DNA of 64,000 bases from Dromaius novaehollandiae. Lineage: Eukaryota > Chordata > Aves > Casuariiformes > Dromaiidae. A program made the translations under genes and the position numbers. The stretch is from positions 65,419,601 to 65,483,600 of the forward strand of contig NC_088102.1 of NCBI RefSeq assembly GCF_036370855.1, given 5' to 3'. Every line of letters starts with the position of its first letter. Position 1 is the first letter of the stretch. Under the pieces are notes generated by a model that worked only from the letters and a program-made list of their open reading frames with translations, was not told where the DNA came from and did not search any database. This document shows, one piece after another, positions 42,329-57,070 of this stretch.

Positions 42329-42610
42329 CTTTCACAGTTACATCGGCATTGCTGTAATACTCATTAGGATCGTCTTGCATAACAAACACTGTGTAATCTC
42401 CTGAGTCACCCAGCTCAGCATCATCAGTGATAACCTCTGCTGTCTTCCATTCACGGTTCATGCTATACTTAGGAGACCTCTCAATCACCTGCCCATTCTT
42501 CATCCAGTTCAGGGTGATGTCTTTAGAAGTCAGCTTGCACTCCAGGCAGGCTTTTCCCTTCTCTTTCCTTTGGAAGTTCTTGAGATTGGTGATGAACTTA
42601 ATCGGAATCC
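42329..42610 (-). pseudogene. IGSF22: IGSF22 exon, Ig4, fully open
   Basis: The exon starts after TTTTCCAAG (an AAG acceptor, weaker than CAG). It reads GIPIKFITNLKNFQ, KGKACLECKLTSKDITLNW, MKNGQVIERSPKYSMN, then ELGDSGDYTVFV and EYYSNADVTVK, ending AAAG/GTAAGT. The Cys, Trp and D-G-Y positions are present; the second Cys is Val, which also occurs in related muscle Ig modules. Its 282 bases keep phase 1 at both ends. It is the best preserved Ig module of the locus and shows what the intact protein looked like. Confidence 0.88.
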
Positions 42611-42973
42611 CTTGGAAAAGGAGCAAGGGAAGGGGTTGGCAACCAGAAATGGCACATACCAGCAAGCACCTTAGAAACCAAAGCAGGAGGCTTTGCCTCC
42701 GCAGGGTGTAACATGGGTCCCTATGCAGGACAGATTCCATGCTTGGGACTTTAGTTCCAGAATAAAAATCAGGTCTTGGCACCCCTCTACTTGTAGGCCC
42801 ACAGAGTAGCCTTATGAGGGCTACTGCTATAAGCTGCCAGTTCTTTCAGCCCAAGCTCCAGGGCTTTGTGCTTTGGCTCTATGGATTTTGCAGCTCAAAC
42901 ACTAATATTCTGTGTTTGATTTGCCTAAAGATGCTTTCCCTGCATTACTTAAGATCAGTGAAGCTGATCTTAC

Positions 42974-43299
<326 letters not shown>

Positions 43300-44403
43300 C
43301 TACGCTAAATAGCAACACCTCAGTGAAGTCATTCTGATTTCTTTCCTGAGTGGTAGCAGAAAGATCAGCTTCAGAGGAAACTGAGCTAACTACAGCTCTT
43401 AATGTCCAGTCAAAGCTGTAAGTATTCCTACAAAGCTGATTATCAACAGACACCCCATTTTTCCATTTAGTTCTTCTGCCTTAGTGCCATTTTTTTTTCT
43501 CTCCTCGTTACTCTAGGTCATTGTAAAGTAAATGGCTTCAAGCCATTGCAGATGAGATCTGCAAGCATACCTGGAACCATTTTGCAAGCAAAAAGAGGAC
43601 TGACATCTTTCTGCATTATCCGTCAAGAGTGCTGCAGTGCCTGGCACAGGATCCCTCCTTGGCTTAAGTAATGCAATCTACCATACCACCAATCTACTAA
43701 ACAGTCCGTTCAACCCCAAGTAGCACAAAAGATAAGCACTATAATGAAAAATGGTACTTCTGGAAACATCTTCAAAAGATGGTTCTACTGCAGTAAAAGT
43801 TGGAAGATAAGGCAGATGGGTAGCATCACTTTTACTTACCACTGACTTAAGGCAAGATTGCTGTATATAATGTGGCTGATTCTCTTTCGAACAGCAATCA
43901 CATACTTCGTTGGTTGCAGAAAGCATGTGAAGTGGAAAAAAGATGGGTTTCATTATGCAGGCCCATCTACTCACCCCCGTGTCCTGTAACATTGTTTAAG
44001 CAAAGCTCACTTGTACTAAAAGGACAGTGACAAGGTTCATTTTTATCATTCCCATCTTTTCCATTAAAACCAATCCAAATTCAGTAGCGACTCACAGCCT
44101 TGCCATACTGATGTCAGCGGGGAATTTGGCTTATTATGTGTAATAACCAGGCTTCAAGCTGAAATCTGCTCTCTCATGAAAGGTGTTTTCACATGGGTGC
44201 TCTGGTAATTGTGGGTTGGTTTATGACTTGCACAATGCTAGATTTCTGTTTGATCCTAAGAAGGCCAGTGAGTCATGAATGCTGCAAAGATATTTAAGAA
44301 AAGAAAGCAGACTGCAGCTTGGACCACCAACCTCGACTCTCAAATTTTTGTCTGTAGACTTTGTCATGCTACAGAGAACCTCATATCCCAAAATAAATGT
44401 TAC

Positions 44404-44573
44404 CTATCACTCTCGACACAGCAGACATTTTCTTGTCAGCCACAAGACGACTGTAGGTGCCCAGGTCTTTTTCATTCATGTTGGCAATGTACAGCATATA
44501 TATATAGTTCTTACCAATCTGCTTCATATCGTATTTTCCCATGGAATATATGGAACACAAAGGCTCTTTCCCC
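44404..44573 (-). pseudogene. IGSF22: IGSF22 exon, Ig2 second half, 1-bp insertion, Cys lost
   Basis: The acceptor is TTACTAG, followed by GGGG where the phase allows only three G. The intended frame reads GKEPLCSIYSMGKYDMKQIG, KNYIYMLYIANMNEKDLGTY and SRLVADKKMSAVSRVIG, ending ATAG/GTAACA. The F-strand Cys expected after TYS is Arg. The TATATATATATG within KNYIYM looks like a short in-frame expansion. The length of 170 is one more than the phases require. Confidence 0.9.
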
Positions 44574-45402
44574 CTAGTAAGCAGAATACTTGCAGCTTTG
44601 AAAACATGCTGCTTTTGCACGGGGGGGACAGAAAGCACAACACAGTGCTCAGTTTAAAGGACGTGTAAAGCCAGCAGGGGGTTGGCATAGTGAACACAGT
44701 TTAATCTTATTTGTCTCCTTTTTGGTAGGAAATCAACAAACCATTGTTAGCAATGATGCTTTGCCCAGGCTAGTCAGCCTGTCAGAGACTGAAAAAGTCT
44801 CCAGTATAGCTGTACACCTATCCAGTAGCCTGACAAGTATCCTGTATATTACAGGTTATACTGGTCAAAACCATTTAAAAAGGATCTCATATGACAGTCC
44901 TTTCTCGGGATTAGATCCTGGTTGCAGTGTTCCTATGTGCTTTATTTCAACTACTGTCTCAAATGCAAGAGTAGAATTACTTCCAAAATAACATTCCCTT
45001 TCAATGCGAGAAAGTGTTCCAGAATCCAGTATCTTGTTTTAGCTTTAGTTCTCATTTGGATATTGAGTGTACTGTGATTTTGCACAGATCATATCCAAAC
45101 AAATGGATTAAGCCTATCATGACACATGGACAGAAAGCAAGGAAGCACTGGCAGTTTGAAATGGCAAATGGACAATTCACGGGCATGAATTGGATAAAGC
45201 GATAAATCATAATCATAAATGAAGGGACTAGGAGTTGAAGGGATTTCTTCTCAGATACCTAATGCCTTGTGTCTTTTATCAAGACAAATGAGCCCTAATT
45301 CTTCAGTCCTCCTGTTGGATCATGTCCACCCAAATAGCCTCCTTCACGCACTAAGGTACAGTGCAATAAGACTATTCTTTCTTACTTCATGCAGGTAGAC
45401 TA

Positions 45403-45579
<177 letters not shown>

Positions 45580-45814
45580 TTAGTGAAGAATAAATCAACA
45601 ATCCATGCACTATCTCACAGCTCCCGCTAGATGGACTAACTCATCCCATTAATACAATCAGTTTTTGTTAATATTGCCTATGTTCACCATCCTTGCCACT
45701 TTTGATACTCAAATGCAGTATTGTCGCTGTGTTCCAGATACTTCAGAAGTTCTGCTGTTGGGAAACGTAAGAGGAATACTGGAGATTTTAGAGATTTAGT
45801 TCACTTCCTAGCAT

Positions 45815-45940
45815 GGGGAATCTACTGCTGTATTCTGGGACAAGCTACTGAATCTTTCTATCAGTTGTCCACCTGCAGAATACAAATATCAGTAAATTCT
45901 ATGTTTGCCTCACTTCTTTGGACTATAAAATTCCTGGGCA
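45815..45940 (+). mobile_element. Probable MIR SINE fragment
   Basis: Diverged MIR blocks follow in order: TTCTGGGACAAGCTACTGAA, CTTTCTATCAGTTGTCCACC and GCAGAATACAAATATCAGTA. It lies in an IGSF22 intron, antisense to that gene. The boundaries are approximate. Confidence 0.55.
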
Positions 45941-46365
45941 GGCAATAACTTTTATCACTGTTTGTCCAAAGCAATGCCTACTGTACTGAATACCTTGGCT
46001 AAAGTATTAGGATTCTACTCTAATACAGCAAAGAGTAACAGTGCAGTCAGGCAGGACAAACCGAACTTCATATAGATTTAATCTATGTCGAGAATTCTTC
46101 CTACAGGCATTATTTGCAGAGACGTTCTAAAGACATTTTTACCTCACTGAGATCTGCCGTGATTCCTTCATGCTCCTTTGAAAGTCCCACTAGGAAAGTC
46201 CAGCTGCAAAAACATTGTTTTGTACCCTACCTGGGATGTTGATCTGCCTCCCCTGCAAACTATCTTTGTGGATGTGGTCTTTCATCTGTCAAAACCTTTG
46301 GGTACTGTGACAGACACTGTAGGCCGTTACCTGTTGTGGACTTTTACATAGAGGACAGTTATTCA

Positions 46366-46644
<279 letters not shown>

Positions 46645-47492
46645 TCATGCTGCATTTCAAAGCAAGCAACTCCCCCTTCTACAGCTTTGGATGTAACTTG
46701 GCCCCTCTTGGAAGGAACATCCATACGGTTCCAGAGAAGCTCTTCTAGCTTCAGACAACATGGCCAGCCTTTTCAGTGCCTCCTTCAAAGCATCACTTCT
46801 GGGAAAAGGGATCACGGAATTCCTTTCCACCACCATGTCTGCCAGACAAACTGGCTGGGAATTTGCTGTGGTGCTAATGCCTATGGGAAAATGAAGACTG
46901 ACTTTAGAATTGAGGCTGCCTATGGCACTGCAATATTGACAGTCAGAAGCAGTGGTCTGTGTTATTGGTACTGAAAGTGTGACTCTGCTCTAAGAAATGA
47001 GGACTTAGAATTAGCTCATTGTTCTGACATAATCCAGGAAACAAACAGTCCCACCTCTTCTTAAGCATTTTTTTTTTGAAATCCAACTTTTCTTCAACTG
47101 GTGAAAAAATGCAAAGGTAATTTAGTGACTTCACACACTCCCAATATCACTTCCTACAAGTCATTTACATCCTCATGCCCCATGGATTCAAAAGTTCTAA
47201 CTTCCACTGATCTGCTTCATGGGCTTCAAATGGGCACAAAAAAAAGTAAGGAATCTAATTTAAATGCAGGCCCTAGTCTTTCTCTGCGACTTGCAAAGAG
47301 GGAAGATATGCCAACTGAGCAATGGGCAGCTGCTATTATGGTATGTGATTCAGAGCATATGCACTGCACTGGATGGAAAAGGTAGATTCTTTTACCCTGC
47401 TCCAGTTGCAGCAGACCTGACCTGCACAGACAGTCCATTTTGTCTAACCTTCCAAGCCTCGTTACTAATCAAGCCAAACCCCTGACACTTGC

Positions 47493-47588
47493 TTTCAGTC
47501 GTGATCAGGGTGTGTAGATGGCATCGGCATGGGTACTGGAAACTATGCACTTGTAGTTATTGGCATTGTATGAGGAGAGGCATTCAAG
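47493..47588 (-). pseudogene. IGSF22: IGSF22 exon, Ig1 second half, stop and damaged donor
   Basis: An excellent acceptor (TTTTTTCTTTCAAG) precedes LECLSSYNANNYKCIVSSTH, then ADAIYT, with the Y-K-C motif of the Ig F strand intact. The frame then meets TGA after a Pro; bases have been lost, since LITTE reads in the next frame. The expected donor is replaced by AAAGCAAGTG. This is either a GC donor or a one-base loss from AGGTAAGTG; the next exon's phase favours the latter. Confidence 0.85.
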
Positions 47589-48568
47589 CTTGAAAGAAAA
47601 AAGAAAATAAAATAACCAGAAAAGGCTCCAGATAGGTTAGGGGGAAAAATGTATTAGTGAAATCCCCCTTTTATTTGTTTAAGCCAGTATTTTTTTCATT
47701 CATTAACAGAATGGCCCTGTTGAAAACCCAGAATCGCTGAGAGCAGAAACTCAGGGCCCAGTCCTACATTCCCTCCTCCCTAAAGATCCCTCGCAGCCCT
47801 CTCCAAAGCCCCAGAAACAAACAGAAGCATTCCTACTGACAGTGATGTACTTTGGATCAAGTCCATTCTTGGCCTAAGATAGCAAAACAAAGCCACATTT
47901 CTCCCCAGAAGCATCCTTTTATTTTGGTGTTCTGCACTGAAAGTGAGTATCACTTCTGAACTGCATGAGCAATACAGAGTCCAGAAGAGGGTGAATGGAA
48001 GCTGTTGGACTTGAGGCTCTGGAGTTTTGTAGGGAAAGAAAAAGGCAGTTTGACCTGTGCTGGCCAGCAGACTTCTAAACAAAGTACTGTCTTGAGAGAA
48101 GAGGTGAATTAGAGTGGCTTAAGAATTAAGGGGAGAGGAGGCAAAGGGGACAGAGCATGGGAAACAAGGAACAGAACAGAAAAAAGAAGGCAAGGGCAGA
48201 ATTTTTGCAGCCATGGGACTTCACAAATTAAACAGGGCTGAACTAGCACATGTCCTGAGTAATAGTACAAATTATCAAGATTTAGCATTAATTTTATTTG
48301 AATGGCACACAAGAGGCATTAAGGCCTCACTATACTAAACACCGTAAAACCAAGTAACAAAGAGAATGCTCCTTGCCCTTATGCTCTTCAGTTGAATGGA
48401 AATGCCACCCTGCAAACATACAACAGTATTTGAAAGTGCAGTACTGTACAAACCAGAATATTTTTGTTGCTGCTGAGGAATACTATAGTGCTTAAGTTTT
48501 TCTTTTTTAGTTTTTATTGTGGGAATAAAAAATTATGAGCTAACGCCAAGAAAAAAAAGGAGTGTTAC

Positions 48569-48707
48569 CTTCACCATATACTCATTATTGATACTGTAAA
48601 AAAAAAACATCTGGACCCTTCTTTTACTGGTATCCCACTCTCTCTTCTCCATGTTACATTAAGCTTTGGGTTACCTTTCACTTTAGCTTGGAATATTGCT
48701 TTATCTC
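48569..48707 (-). pseudogene. IGSF22: IGSF22 exon, Ig1 first half, frameshift at a T run
   Basis: After GAATTTTAG the frame reads DKAIFQAKVKGNPKLNVTWR, RESGIPVKEGSR, with the core Trp. A run of ten T follows, after which the ancestral frame reads YSINNEYMVK. The length is one base off the phase required, so the straight frame ends in TGA just before the donor AAG/GTAACA. The homopolymer is the likely place of the indel. Because it is a homopolymer, this one break could also be a sequencing error. Confidence 0.87.
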
Positions 48708-49363
48708 CTAAAATTCAAGAAGAAACATTGGAACAAATGAATGAATGAAATGGAATGAGGGGCTGTTACATACTTTCTCTATTTAGGATTATTTTAAATG
48801 CAGTTTCTTTTCCTGTCTGCTTTATAGAGGAAATATTAACCTTACTTTATTTACTTACTGTACTTATTGCCACTTGACTTCCATTATGGATATCACTCTA
48901 GAATAAAATTTGTTCATTAAAAGTGCTCTGCACATCATAAAGGAGCATTTGTGATTTTTTATGATATATAATGAAGACTCTCATGATCTTTCTGTCACAT
49001 CAGACAGTCCCAGATCTCTCAATATGGGAGAGATTACACATGATGGGAGAGCTTATTTACTAATGTATTAAAGGTCATATTATTCCAGCTTCAGTCAAAT
49101 CATTCGATCAGGAGTTTTGCATAAACAAGGTCTGCTATATTTGGATCAGTAAGTACTGGTCTCTAGCAGCTAAAATGAGCAGCAGCTTTCCTATTGATTT
49201 TGACTGGTACAAGACAAATCTCTAAAAACAGTGGGGAAAGATACAGGTAACCGGTGTTTGCCTGCATTTTTATCTACCAGTATTCCAGTTGTAGAAGGTG
49301 GCAGACCGTATTTTCTTGCCTGAGATGGGTGAATATGCCTAGACGCATTTGAAAATGCGGTCA

Positions 49364-49543
<180 letters not shown>

Positions 49544-49679
49544 TTAGTCTAGCAGCACAGAGAGGTGCTTTTTTACTGGGAGAGGAAAAGGGTGGATACA
49601 AAAAGAAGCCCTGAAACATCCACAGTCATACAGAGAATCGCCCTGATGAGTTAAGACCCTTGGGACAAGATTTGTGCAG

Positions 49680-49870
49680 CAGGTAGAGTGCTAGCTGCCC
49701 ACAGAGACTGCTGATCAATTCCTTGCTTCTTTCCAATCTTCTTGCAGGACTCTGGACAAGTAATTTGTTCTCTCTATGCCTCAGTCTTGTCACCTACATG
49801 ATGGGAAAACTGGGCAGCCTTTTTGCACAGGGGTCTGTAAGCTGCTTTGATGCTATGATGTTGGAGTTCA
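49680..49870 (+). mobile_element. Probable MIR SINE copy
   Basis: Blocks in MIR order: GCAGGACTCTGGACAAGTAA, TCTATGCCTCAGTCTTGTCA and ACATGATGGGAAAACTGG, then a GTAAGCTGCTTTGATGC end. The order and spacing fit MIR although identity is modest. Confidence 0.65.
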
Positions 49871-52800
49871 TTCAAGAAAGGTCTTAAAGCTGTGTGCATC
49901 AAAACTGCCATTAGGATTGACTCCATTCTGTACTAAGCTGCGTCCTGCTTATGCTGTGTGGGGTTAAGACAAACCTTCCTCCCCCATATCATTTAGGACA
50001 AGTTTTACACACAAAAGCAACATCTTCTTTTGGTCCCACTTATGCTCCAGCCGCCCAAAAACACTGTTAGATGTCAAGGACAGGAATGCTACTTGCCTTT
50101 GACAACTTTGATGGATTGAGAGACATGTTGCATTTGGGAGCTGGAGACTTCAATGGAGCAATGCATCCCGACCTTGGTTTGCACGTGTAAGATTCTGTTG
50201 CAATGGTGGTTGCATCACGTCCAGCAGGGCTCCAGATACTGTAAACTCTGGAATGGAGCAGTAACAAACACACTTGCCTGATGTGTATAAGGCTAAGTGT
50301 GGCCTCCTTGGCTCCCCTCTCCAACCAGCTGCCATCTAGCCCTTGGGGCTGGCAAGTCACTATGCATCAGGATAACAAAGGTGAGAAAAAGCTTGTGGAA
50401 TATCCCACAAGGCCATTTTTAGCACTTTGTGAATCCATATAACTAAATGAGCAAAGTGTTTTAACTGTTCATTTCAGGAGGCTCCACGGCAATGCATTTT
50501 CTATCAAAATGAGCACATTTAATTTCTCCTTGGAAACTAGCTCCTGGGTTCATGTCAAATAGTGTATTTTTCCAGCCAAACTGATGAATAAGGAGCTGGC
50601 CCTGAACACTCACTTCTAACAGCTCCATGCAAACATCTCACTAGAATTGAGACATTTCTCTGTGGTTAACAGCAAACTGTGACCATTTCACACCAGGAAA
50701 GTCAACAAAAACTGCAGTAACGACTTGGATTATTCCGGTTTATTCATTTAATTTCATTGTGCTTTTCCTTAACCAAGGGCCTCCCGAACTCCAGTAGGTG
50801 CATCACACACAGTGGGCTAGGACAATGCTACACAGGCCCGTGCACACCCTCCTCTCAGGGGACGAGGCTGCGAGCTGTGCCATTTCTCTCACTGCCGATG
50901 CTGAGACAGAACCCATAAGGTTGCTTTAAGCCAAGATAATCCAAGAGAAACAACGTATTTCTAACCAAAGCTCATGGCTGATGGTTCAGCAAAGGCAATA
51001 CCTGTAGCCTTGCAATACAGGATAGGCCAAACTATGCCTACGTGCTGACCTTTGAGAGGAACAGAAGTGCTCCCTTCCTCCTCAGCAGAAGGCAAAGCCC
51101 ACAGTATAGAGGTAGCTCACCCTTTGTCAGCCTAGTGCATAACATTTGAGGAGGCCATGTGATCATACTAGTGGAGAGATTTCTGCCAGTATTTACCCTG
51201 CCTGTTTCCACTAGGAGCTCTGCTGCTTACAGCCGCCAAGACCAGTCCCAGTATGGATGGACGTTTGGGGAAATGGGGCTCTTTCATTCTAGTTCTTGAG
51301 GGCTCAGTGCCAGTGTCATCTAGAAATTTTAACTCCCTTGTTTTAAAAGTGTTCCTTGCCAAGGGAAATAAAGTAAGGAATGGAAGACAGACCCGCAAGT
51401 CTGACAGGGTTGTGTGCTGCTGAAGTATCTTGGAGCAGAGGGGACACAACTCCCTAAAACACAACCTTTTCTCTCTGAGATCTGGGGACATGGAGTATAC
51501 ACAGGGAAGACTGTGTGAGCAAATGGTAATTTTAGTGTCAGTTACAGAAAAGAGAATTGGACAGGTCTGACTAATTCATTTGTAGAAAACTCAGTCTTCC
51601 TTACACTATACTTTTCACAGCTTTTTTACTCCAGATTTTAAGTGTCTCAAGGAATGATACTTCAGAGTGATATTTCGTTACATTTCTTTCTAAGTGTCCA
51701 AAAAGTAAAAACAGCGAGACATAAGAAAAAAAGCTATTACTATCAGACAGCCACAGAATACAAAGTATTAGGATATTCTAGACAATATTTGCTTATATAT
51801 ATTTTACCTTTTCTTCCAGATGCTAAGGTCTTGATCAATTCCTGCTATGAGACAAGAGCTTTCAGACCTTTACTGAGCCTTTTGTGTCCCTCAGCTGGTG
51901 TGAAGTCCTCTAGATTATGGCAGTCTCAGGAAGGTGCCTAGGCCCTGCCACACAGGACAAATATGGCTTTGAGTAGTACAAACTTTAAATATATACTGGC
52001 CTCTTGTGGGCTATGCTGTTACATCCATTAAACTGACTTCAGCAGTTTCTCCTTGGAATAACAGGATGATAAAACCTCAAGTATGAGGATAAAAGGACTA
52101 ACCTTCGGTAGGTTAAAGGTATGCCTTCTTTAATTAAAAAACAAACAAAACCTCCCAAACCCCAGGTTTTCTTATGATAGATTGTTACGCTATTTCAAAA
52201 CTTTGATCAAAGACAGACTATTAAACAATTCATCAGCCTTGTTTTTCATGTTAAAAATAAAATATGTGGAGTCAGGTTTCAAACAGCTGAGCATTCAACA
52301 AATCCTGTTTTGGTGCTTAAGTCAGTCCTCAGTGACCATTTCACACCTTGATGAAATTGCCAGGTTTTGGTTTTGTTTATTTTTAAGTTCTACAGGCAGC
52401 AGTTTCCACCATTTCCAAGTCCAGCCATGTCACACAGATACTCAAACATGGACAGGGCTCTTTAGAAAATCGGTTCATAATTGTAGATACTGAGAAAATT
52501 CTTTAATCAGTCTTTTACATTCTGTATTAAGTTTGTCACCCTTCTTCATACAGAGGAGTGTTTTTTTCTAACAGAGTAAGGTACTTCTTAAGAGAAAAAT
52601 GGATTACAGACCCCAGCCTGTGCATTTAGCTGTCTTAAATCACTAATGCAAGCGCAGCAGCACTAAAATAGTGCAAGGGACCATCTTACATGCAGACAGA
52701 TCTATACATTTCAAATGACACCAACTAAATCTCTTGCTTGTGACCAATGCTGAACTAGCAGCGATAAATTGCTTCTCTTCACTGACTGCATTTGATGTGT

Positions 52801-55659
52801 GTTCAGAACAGATTGCTGTTACTTACTCTGTACTTATGTTAAGTTCAAACAAGAAGGGAGTTTAGCACAGGAGGCACCGGGGTAATAATCTGCTTGTGCT
52901 TTGTGAGATACAGGAACTTAGAAAACCAGAAGACCTGAAGATGTTGCCAGATTCCAGAGGCTATCGGAAATAATTCTGGTGGTAAACTCCACAGAAAGGC
53001 AACAGGAAAATCCCCAGGGAATATACAGCCTTTACTGATGATTTTAAACGATTTCTGCTATTCGAGGAAAGAAAAAGGAAGGTAAAAAGTCTGACAGAAA
53101 TGAAGAAAGAAATGTGCTGAGACTGAAATAATGTCAGCTTTTTCAATAGGTAAAAAATACCATGAGCCGCAAAAATTAACACATGCAGTAGTCTGTAGGC
53201 TAAAGAGAGATTTCAGCCCTACAGAGCCTCTGCGATCCCTTCTCTAGAACTCCATGTTCTCACTAGAACAGATGTATTTATCAAATCAGAAGAGCATGGA
53301 GATGGGATTAGTCGTGGTCTGAAATAACCAAGGTATTATTCCTTGTCTATAAATCTATCAAGGCACCAACTTTCACTTACCCCTTCAAAATTCTAATTCA
53401 GAAGCAAGAGCCCAACATAGGGACAAAATTGGTATCTGAGCTTAAAGTCACGTTTTCCTAATAAAAACAAAACACTACCAACCCAATCCCTCCCATCAAT
53501 CCAAATGGACTCAAAGCCATGCAGTCCCTTTCCATGTTCATTTCACAATGCTAGTGAATCCTTCCTCATGCTTCTGTTCTTACACCAGCTACTGTGGCTC
53601 AAATGGGCACGTGCACACGCGCACACTCTGCTACAGGGGAAAATGGATGCACAAGAACAGGAAGTGGAGCTTTTGGTTTGGATCATTGAAGCTGGTCATG
53701 CTGCAATTAAAACAGGCCTCAAGAAGGGAAGGAGTGACTCTGATCTCTTTGCTGCCCCAACCTTGGTGATGGCAGAGTGTTTGCTCTCCGTATTCCTCAC
53801 AACAGCCTAAAGACCAAGAGGAGGACAGTAGACGTAGTGAAACCAACTACACCTATTTTTCCTTCTCTTGAGACAAAAGGAAGCAAAGCTACCCTAAGAG
53901 AGGAGGTTTCTGCTGTTCTGTGGTGCCTTATCAGCTTTGTCTATGTGAGCAAAGGGCCAAAGAAACCCTTGGTTGGCAGCCACACCACAGCTGACCACAT
54001 AAAGTGAGGAAAATTAAGGAGAAAAAAATATGTATGAATCTCCTTTAAAGTATTACATCCTGTTTAATGCATAAACCAGATGTCAAACGGAAATGTTCCA
54101 GTCCAAGCTGCATCACACATCTGCTTTTTCTTGAAACGTATTTGTAACAGTTGCAGCCTTTGTACTGAAGTGCAGTCTTCTACCATTTGAGACTTCCACC
54201 ACTAAGGCAATGGTTTGGCTCCATGATTCTGAACATGCCCCTTTATTATTGGGTCCATGATATCTCATCTCCATGTGTGGCAGGATGAGTCTCGTGCTTT
54301 TTAGACCATACACTTGAGGGAACACTTCAGTCAGGAACAAGTATGTTCTCTTGACAACACAGGGCCCAGCTCAGGAAAGGATTTCAAGACATGCCTGAGC
54401 CCAGAAAAGCAGGCTGAGGTGGTAAGATGAGGAAGCAAATGGGTCCTATTGTTTGTTACGCAAGAAGAAAAGTAGCAGTCCTGAAACAGATGGTCCCTTT
54501 CTACATTTGGTCTGGCAATCCAAAAACTATGCAGTCAAACAAAAGGCCTCTTTAAATCCTCTGCCCAAGCGTGCAGTCAGACACACGCAAATATCCGCAT
54601 GTCTGCTTCAAGGGAAATGGCCTTCTGAACTTGAATTTCAACATCTACTTGGATAGAAAATAGCAAGGTAATCAGCTGACTATCAGAACTTTCCAGGGAG
54701 GAAAAGGATCTTCCAATTCAGGCACATGAATTTAAGAACACTGGGTAAAACATAGTTCTTGGGAAGACCTAATGAATTAAGCCCCTGTGTCCCATATGTG
54801 TCCACAAAGACATTCTTTTCCTCACTCTACAAAAGGAGGAATCCATAGGAGTGCCACAAACACCACTACAAATCTAATCACCTATAAAATCAGGCTACAT
54901 ACGTAGACACTCAAACACTGATTTAGTTATCAAAGTGTAAAATCAAGGTACAGAATCCAGAGCACTTGACCCCAAACCTCTGTTCCACCCATTACAATCT
55001 TGTTCTGCCTTTCATTCTTCCCCTGATGAGCAAGACCACCATCCTAACAGCCTTCCCCTTGCTCAGAGCTCACCTACAAGCTACCGCCATCTCTGTGTCT
55101 ATTTCACAAGTTTTCTTAACTCTTGGCAGACAGTTTTCTCTGTGTCCACTTCAGAGGCAAACAAGCTAAGCATGCAAAGGAGAAGAATGAGAGCAAGAGG
55201 ATCTATGCACAATTTTCTCCTCTGATCCCTGGAGAGAAGTGTTGCTGTAAAGAGCCTTTGCCTTTTAAGAGGAAAGCAGACACCTCACAGCTAGTACCAG
55301 GACTGGAGGAGTTCAGGTCAGACATCATAATAAACTTTAACTCAGGTAAACATTACTCTTTCTCAAAAGAGGCATGTTTTCAATAGGACACATGGTGCTA
55401 CAGGACTTCTCTGTCCCATGGATTTTGAGGTTAAAAGGTAGGTAGAAGCGGCTAAGCCCTCTGAAAGGTGTCTGGCAAGACAGGCTCTCTCCAAAGGAAA
55501 GGGATATTTCCTGGAAAACGCTGGCAATCAACATTTTAGAGTAAAACTAGTGCAATGCAATGACTTGTTTAACCCTATTTTTGGCCTAAGAAGCAACAGG
55601 CAGATAAAAGAAAAATAAGCAATAGGAAACAGAAGCTGAGTAGCACGGTCCAGCAGAGA

Positions 55660-55815
55660 GAGTGGAGGGCCAGGAACTGCAATACCAGAGTCCTTTGCCA
55701 GACTGCCTAAGCTTTATCATCTTAGATGCTCTGAGCCATACTGCCAGCTCCAGTGCCGACATGGCTTTTAGTTCTGAGTAAATCATTCAGCCTTTCTCTG
55801 TAATTCTGCTTTGTT
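55660..55815 (+). mobile_element. Possible MIR SINE copy
   Basis: A 5' block (GGCCAGGAACTGCAATACCA, GTCCTTTGCCAGACTGCC) and a core block (CTGAGTAAATCATTCAGCC, TTTCTCTGTAATTCTGC) are in MIR order. The match is weak. Confidence 0.45.
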
Positions 55816-56924
55816 ACCAACTGCATCAACCTTGCCTGCTGCCCTGCTGGGGATTGCATGGAGCACAAGCTTAGGCAAGTTCTCTGTACAGAAGTTAATC
55901 TTGCTCCCTTCTGTGACTTTCATGCCATGGCACGAGAATATGGAGTCTGTTATATTCAGGTGCTAGAGCCTGACCTCTGTCACTACTCAGAGAAGAGCGG
56001 ACTGTAATCTTTACCTGCCCGCGATAAAAGGAATTCACCTCTTTGTGAATACGCAGAATTCTCTTCTAGACACTAACAATCAATGCTTGCATTTTCTAGA
56101 GCATGCAGTGCTTTGAATGTGTGTCCCTTACAAACAGAGCTGCAAATGCTTTCATTCATGCATGTTTCTTCTGTGCTTTTGAAAAGAGTAATTATTTTTT
56201 TCCTGCAGGAGTCCTGACCTGCCCTACTTTACCTTATGCTGACAGTCACCCTCACAGACACCAGCAAATAAAAATCTATAGACCTAGCAGAAGAAACAAA
56301 CTTATCCACAATGTAATCTTAGAGAATGTGCTTTTGTTTTTCTCCCTAGCAAATGTATAAAGCGTTCATCTCACTTTAAAAATGGAAAAAGAGACACAGT
56401 TATGATTAACAATTCTTAAATTTACTATTTCCCTCTGTTTAAAATGGTTTCCAGGGGAAAAAAACCACATCAAAAGTCAGTGCAGTCAGTATAGTGCAGA
56501 TGCACTCCTAAAACCTGCCAGTTCACGAAGCAACAAACATGTGTTTCTAAGACTGCCTGTGTGCGAGTTGCATGATCCCTCCACTGCACAGACAGCAGCT
56601 AAATGATGGGAACCAAGAGCCTGTTTAGTTCTCTCTTCAGTCTTGAGCTTTTCCGTACTGCAAATTCACAGGTTAAGGCCGAGATTTTCCAAAAAAACTA
56701 TTTTCAGAGGAAATGTCTAGAATTATTAGTTACTTTTGAAAGTCCTGCAACTAAGTGTGACATTCTGCTATATATGACTGCTAGGAAGCTGATGTTTTGA
56801 GAACAGTTCGACCGAATCATCTTGATCTTGATCTTTCAAATAGTTAGAGATGTGTTTTGCCTGGGGACAGCTCAGGCTCTGAAGTATGAGCTTAGTCTTT
56901 GCTTCTATATAACCCTGTGTATCT

Positions 56925-57070
56925 GATCTCAGAGTACCTACAAAGGGACAGAAAGTGTCATTACTCTCACGTTACCATGAGAGAAACAGAAACAGGATCA
57001 CACTGCTTAAGTGTGATGGCCAATGACCAAATGAGGAATTCAGCTAGGTACTGCCCTGTTCACTAAATAC
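56925..57070 (-). mobile_element. Probable MIR SINE copy
   Basis: The + strand carries the reverse form of MIR: AGAGTACCTACAAAGGGACA, CATTACTCTCACGTTACCAT, GAGAGAAACAGAAACAGG and CACACTGCTTAAGTG, matching the order of the 3' half through the core in antisense. Confidence 0.6.

Noticed and set aside
42216-42782. Full 188-codon frame around Ig4 as a single gene
   Set aside because: Only 42329-42610 matches an Ig module and has splice sites on both sides; the flanks are intron read in frame.
51168-51491. 107-codon - strand frame as a 5' exon of IGSF22
   Set aside because: There is no Ig or FN3 text and no acceptor and donor pair in the expected phase.
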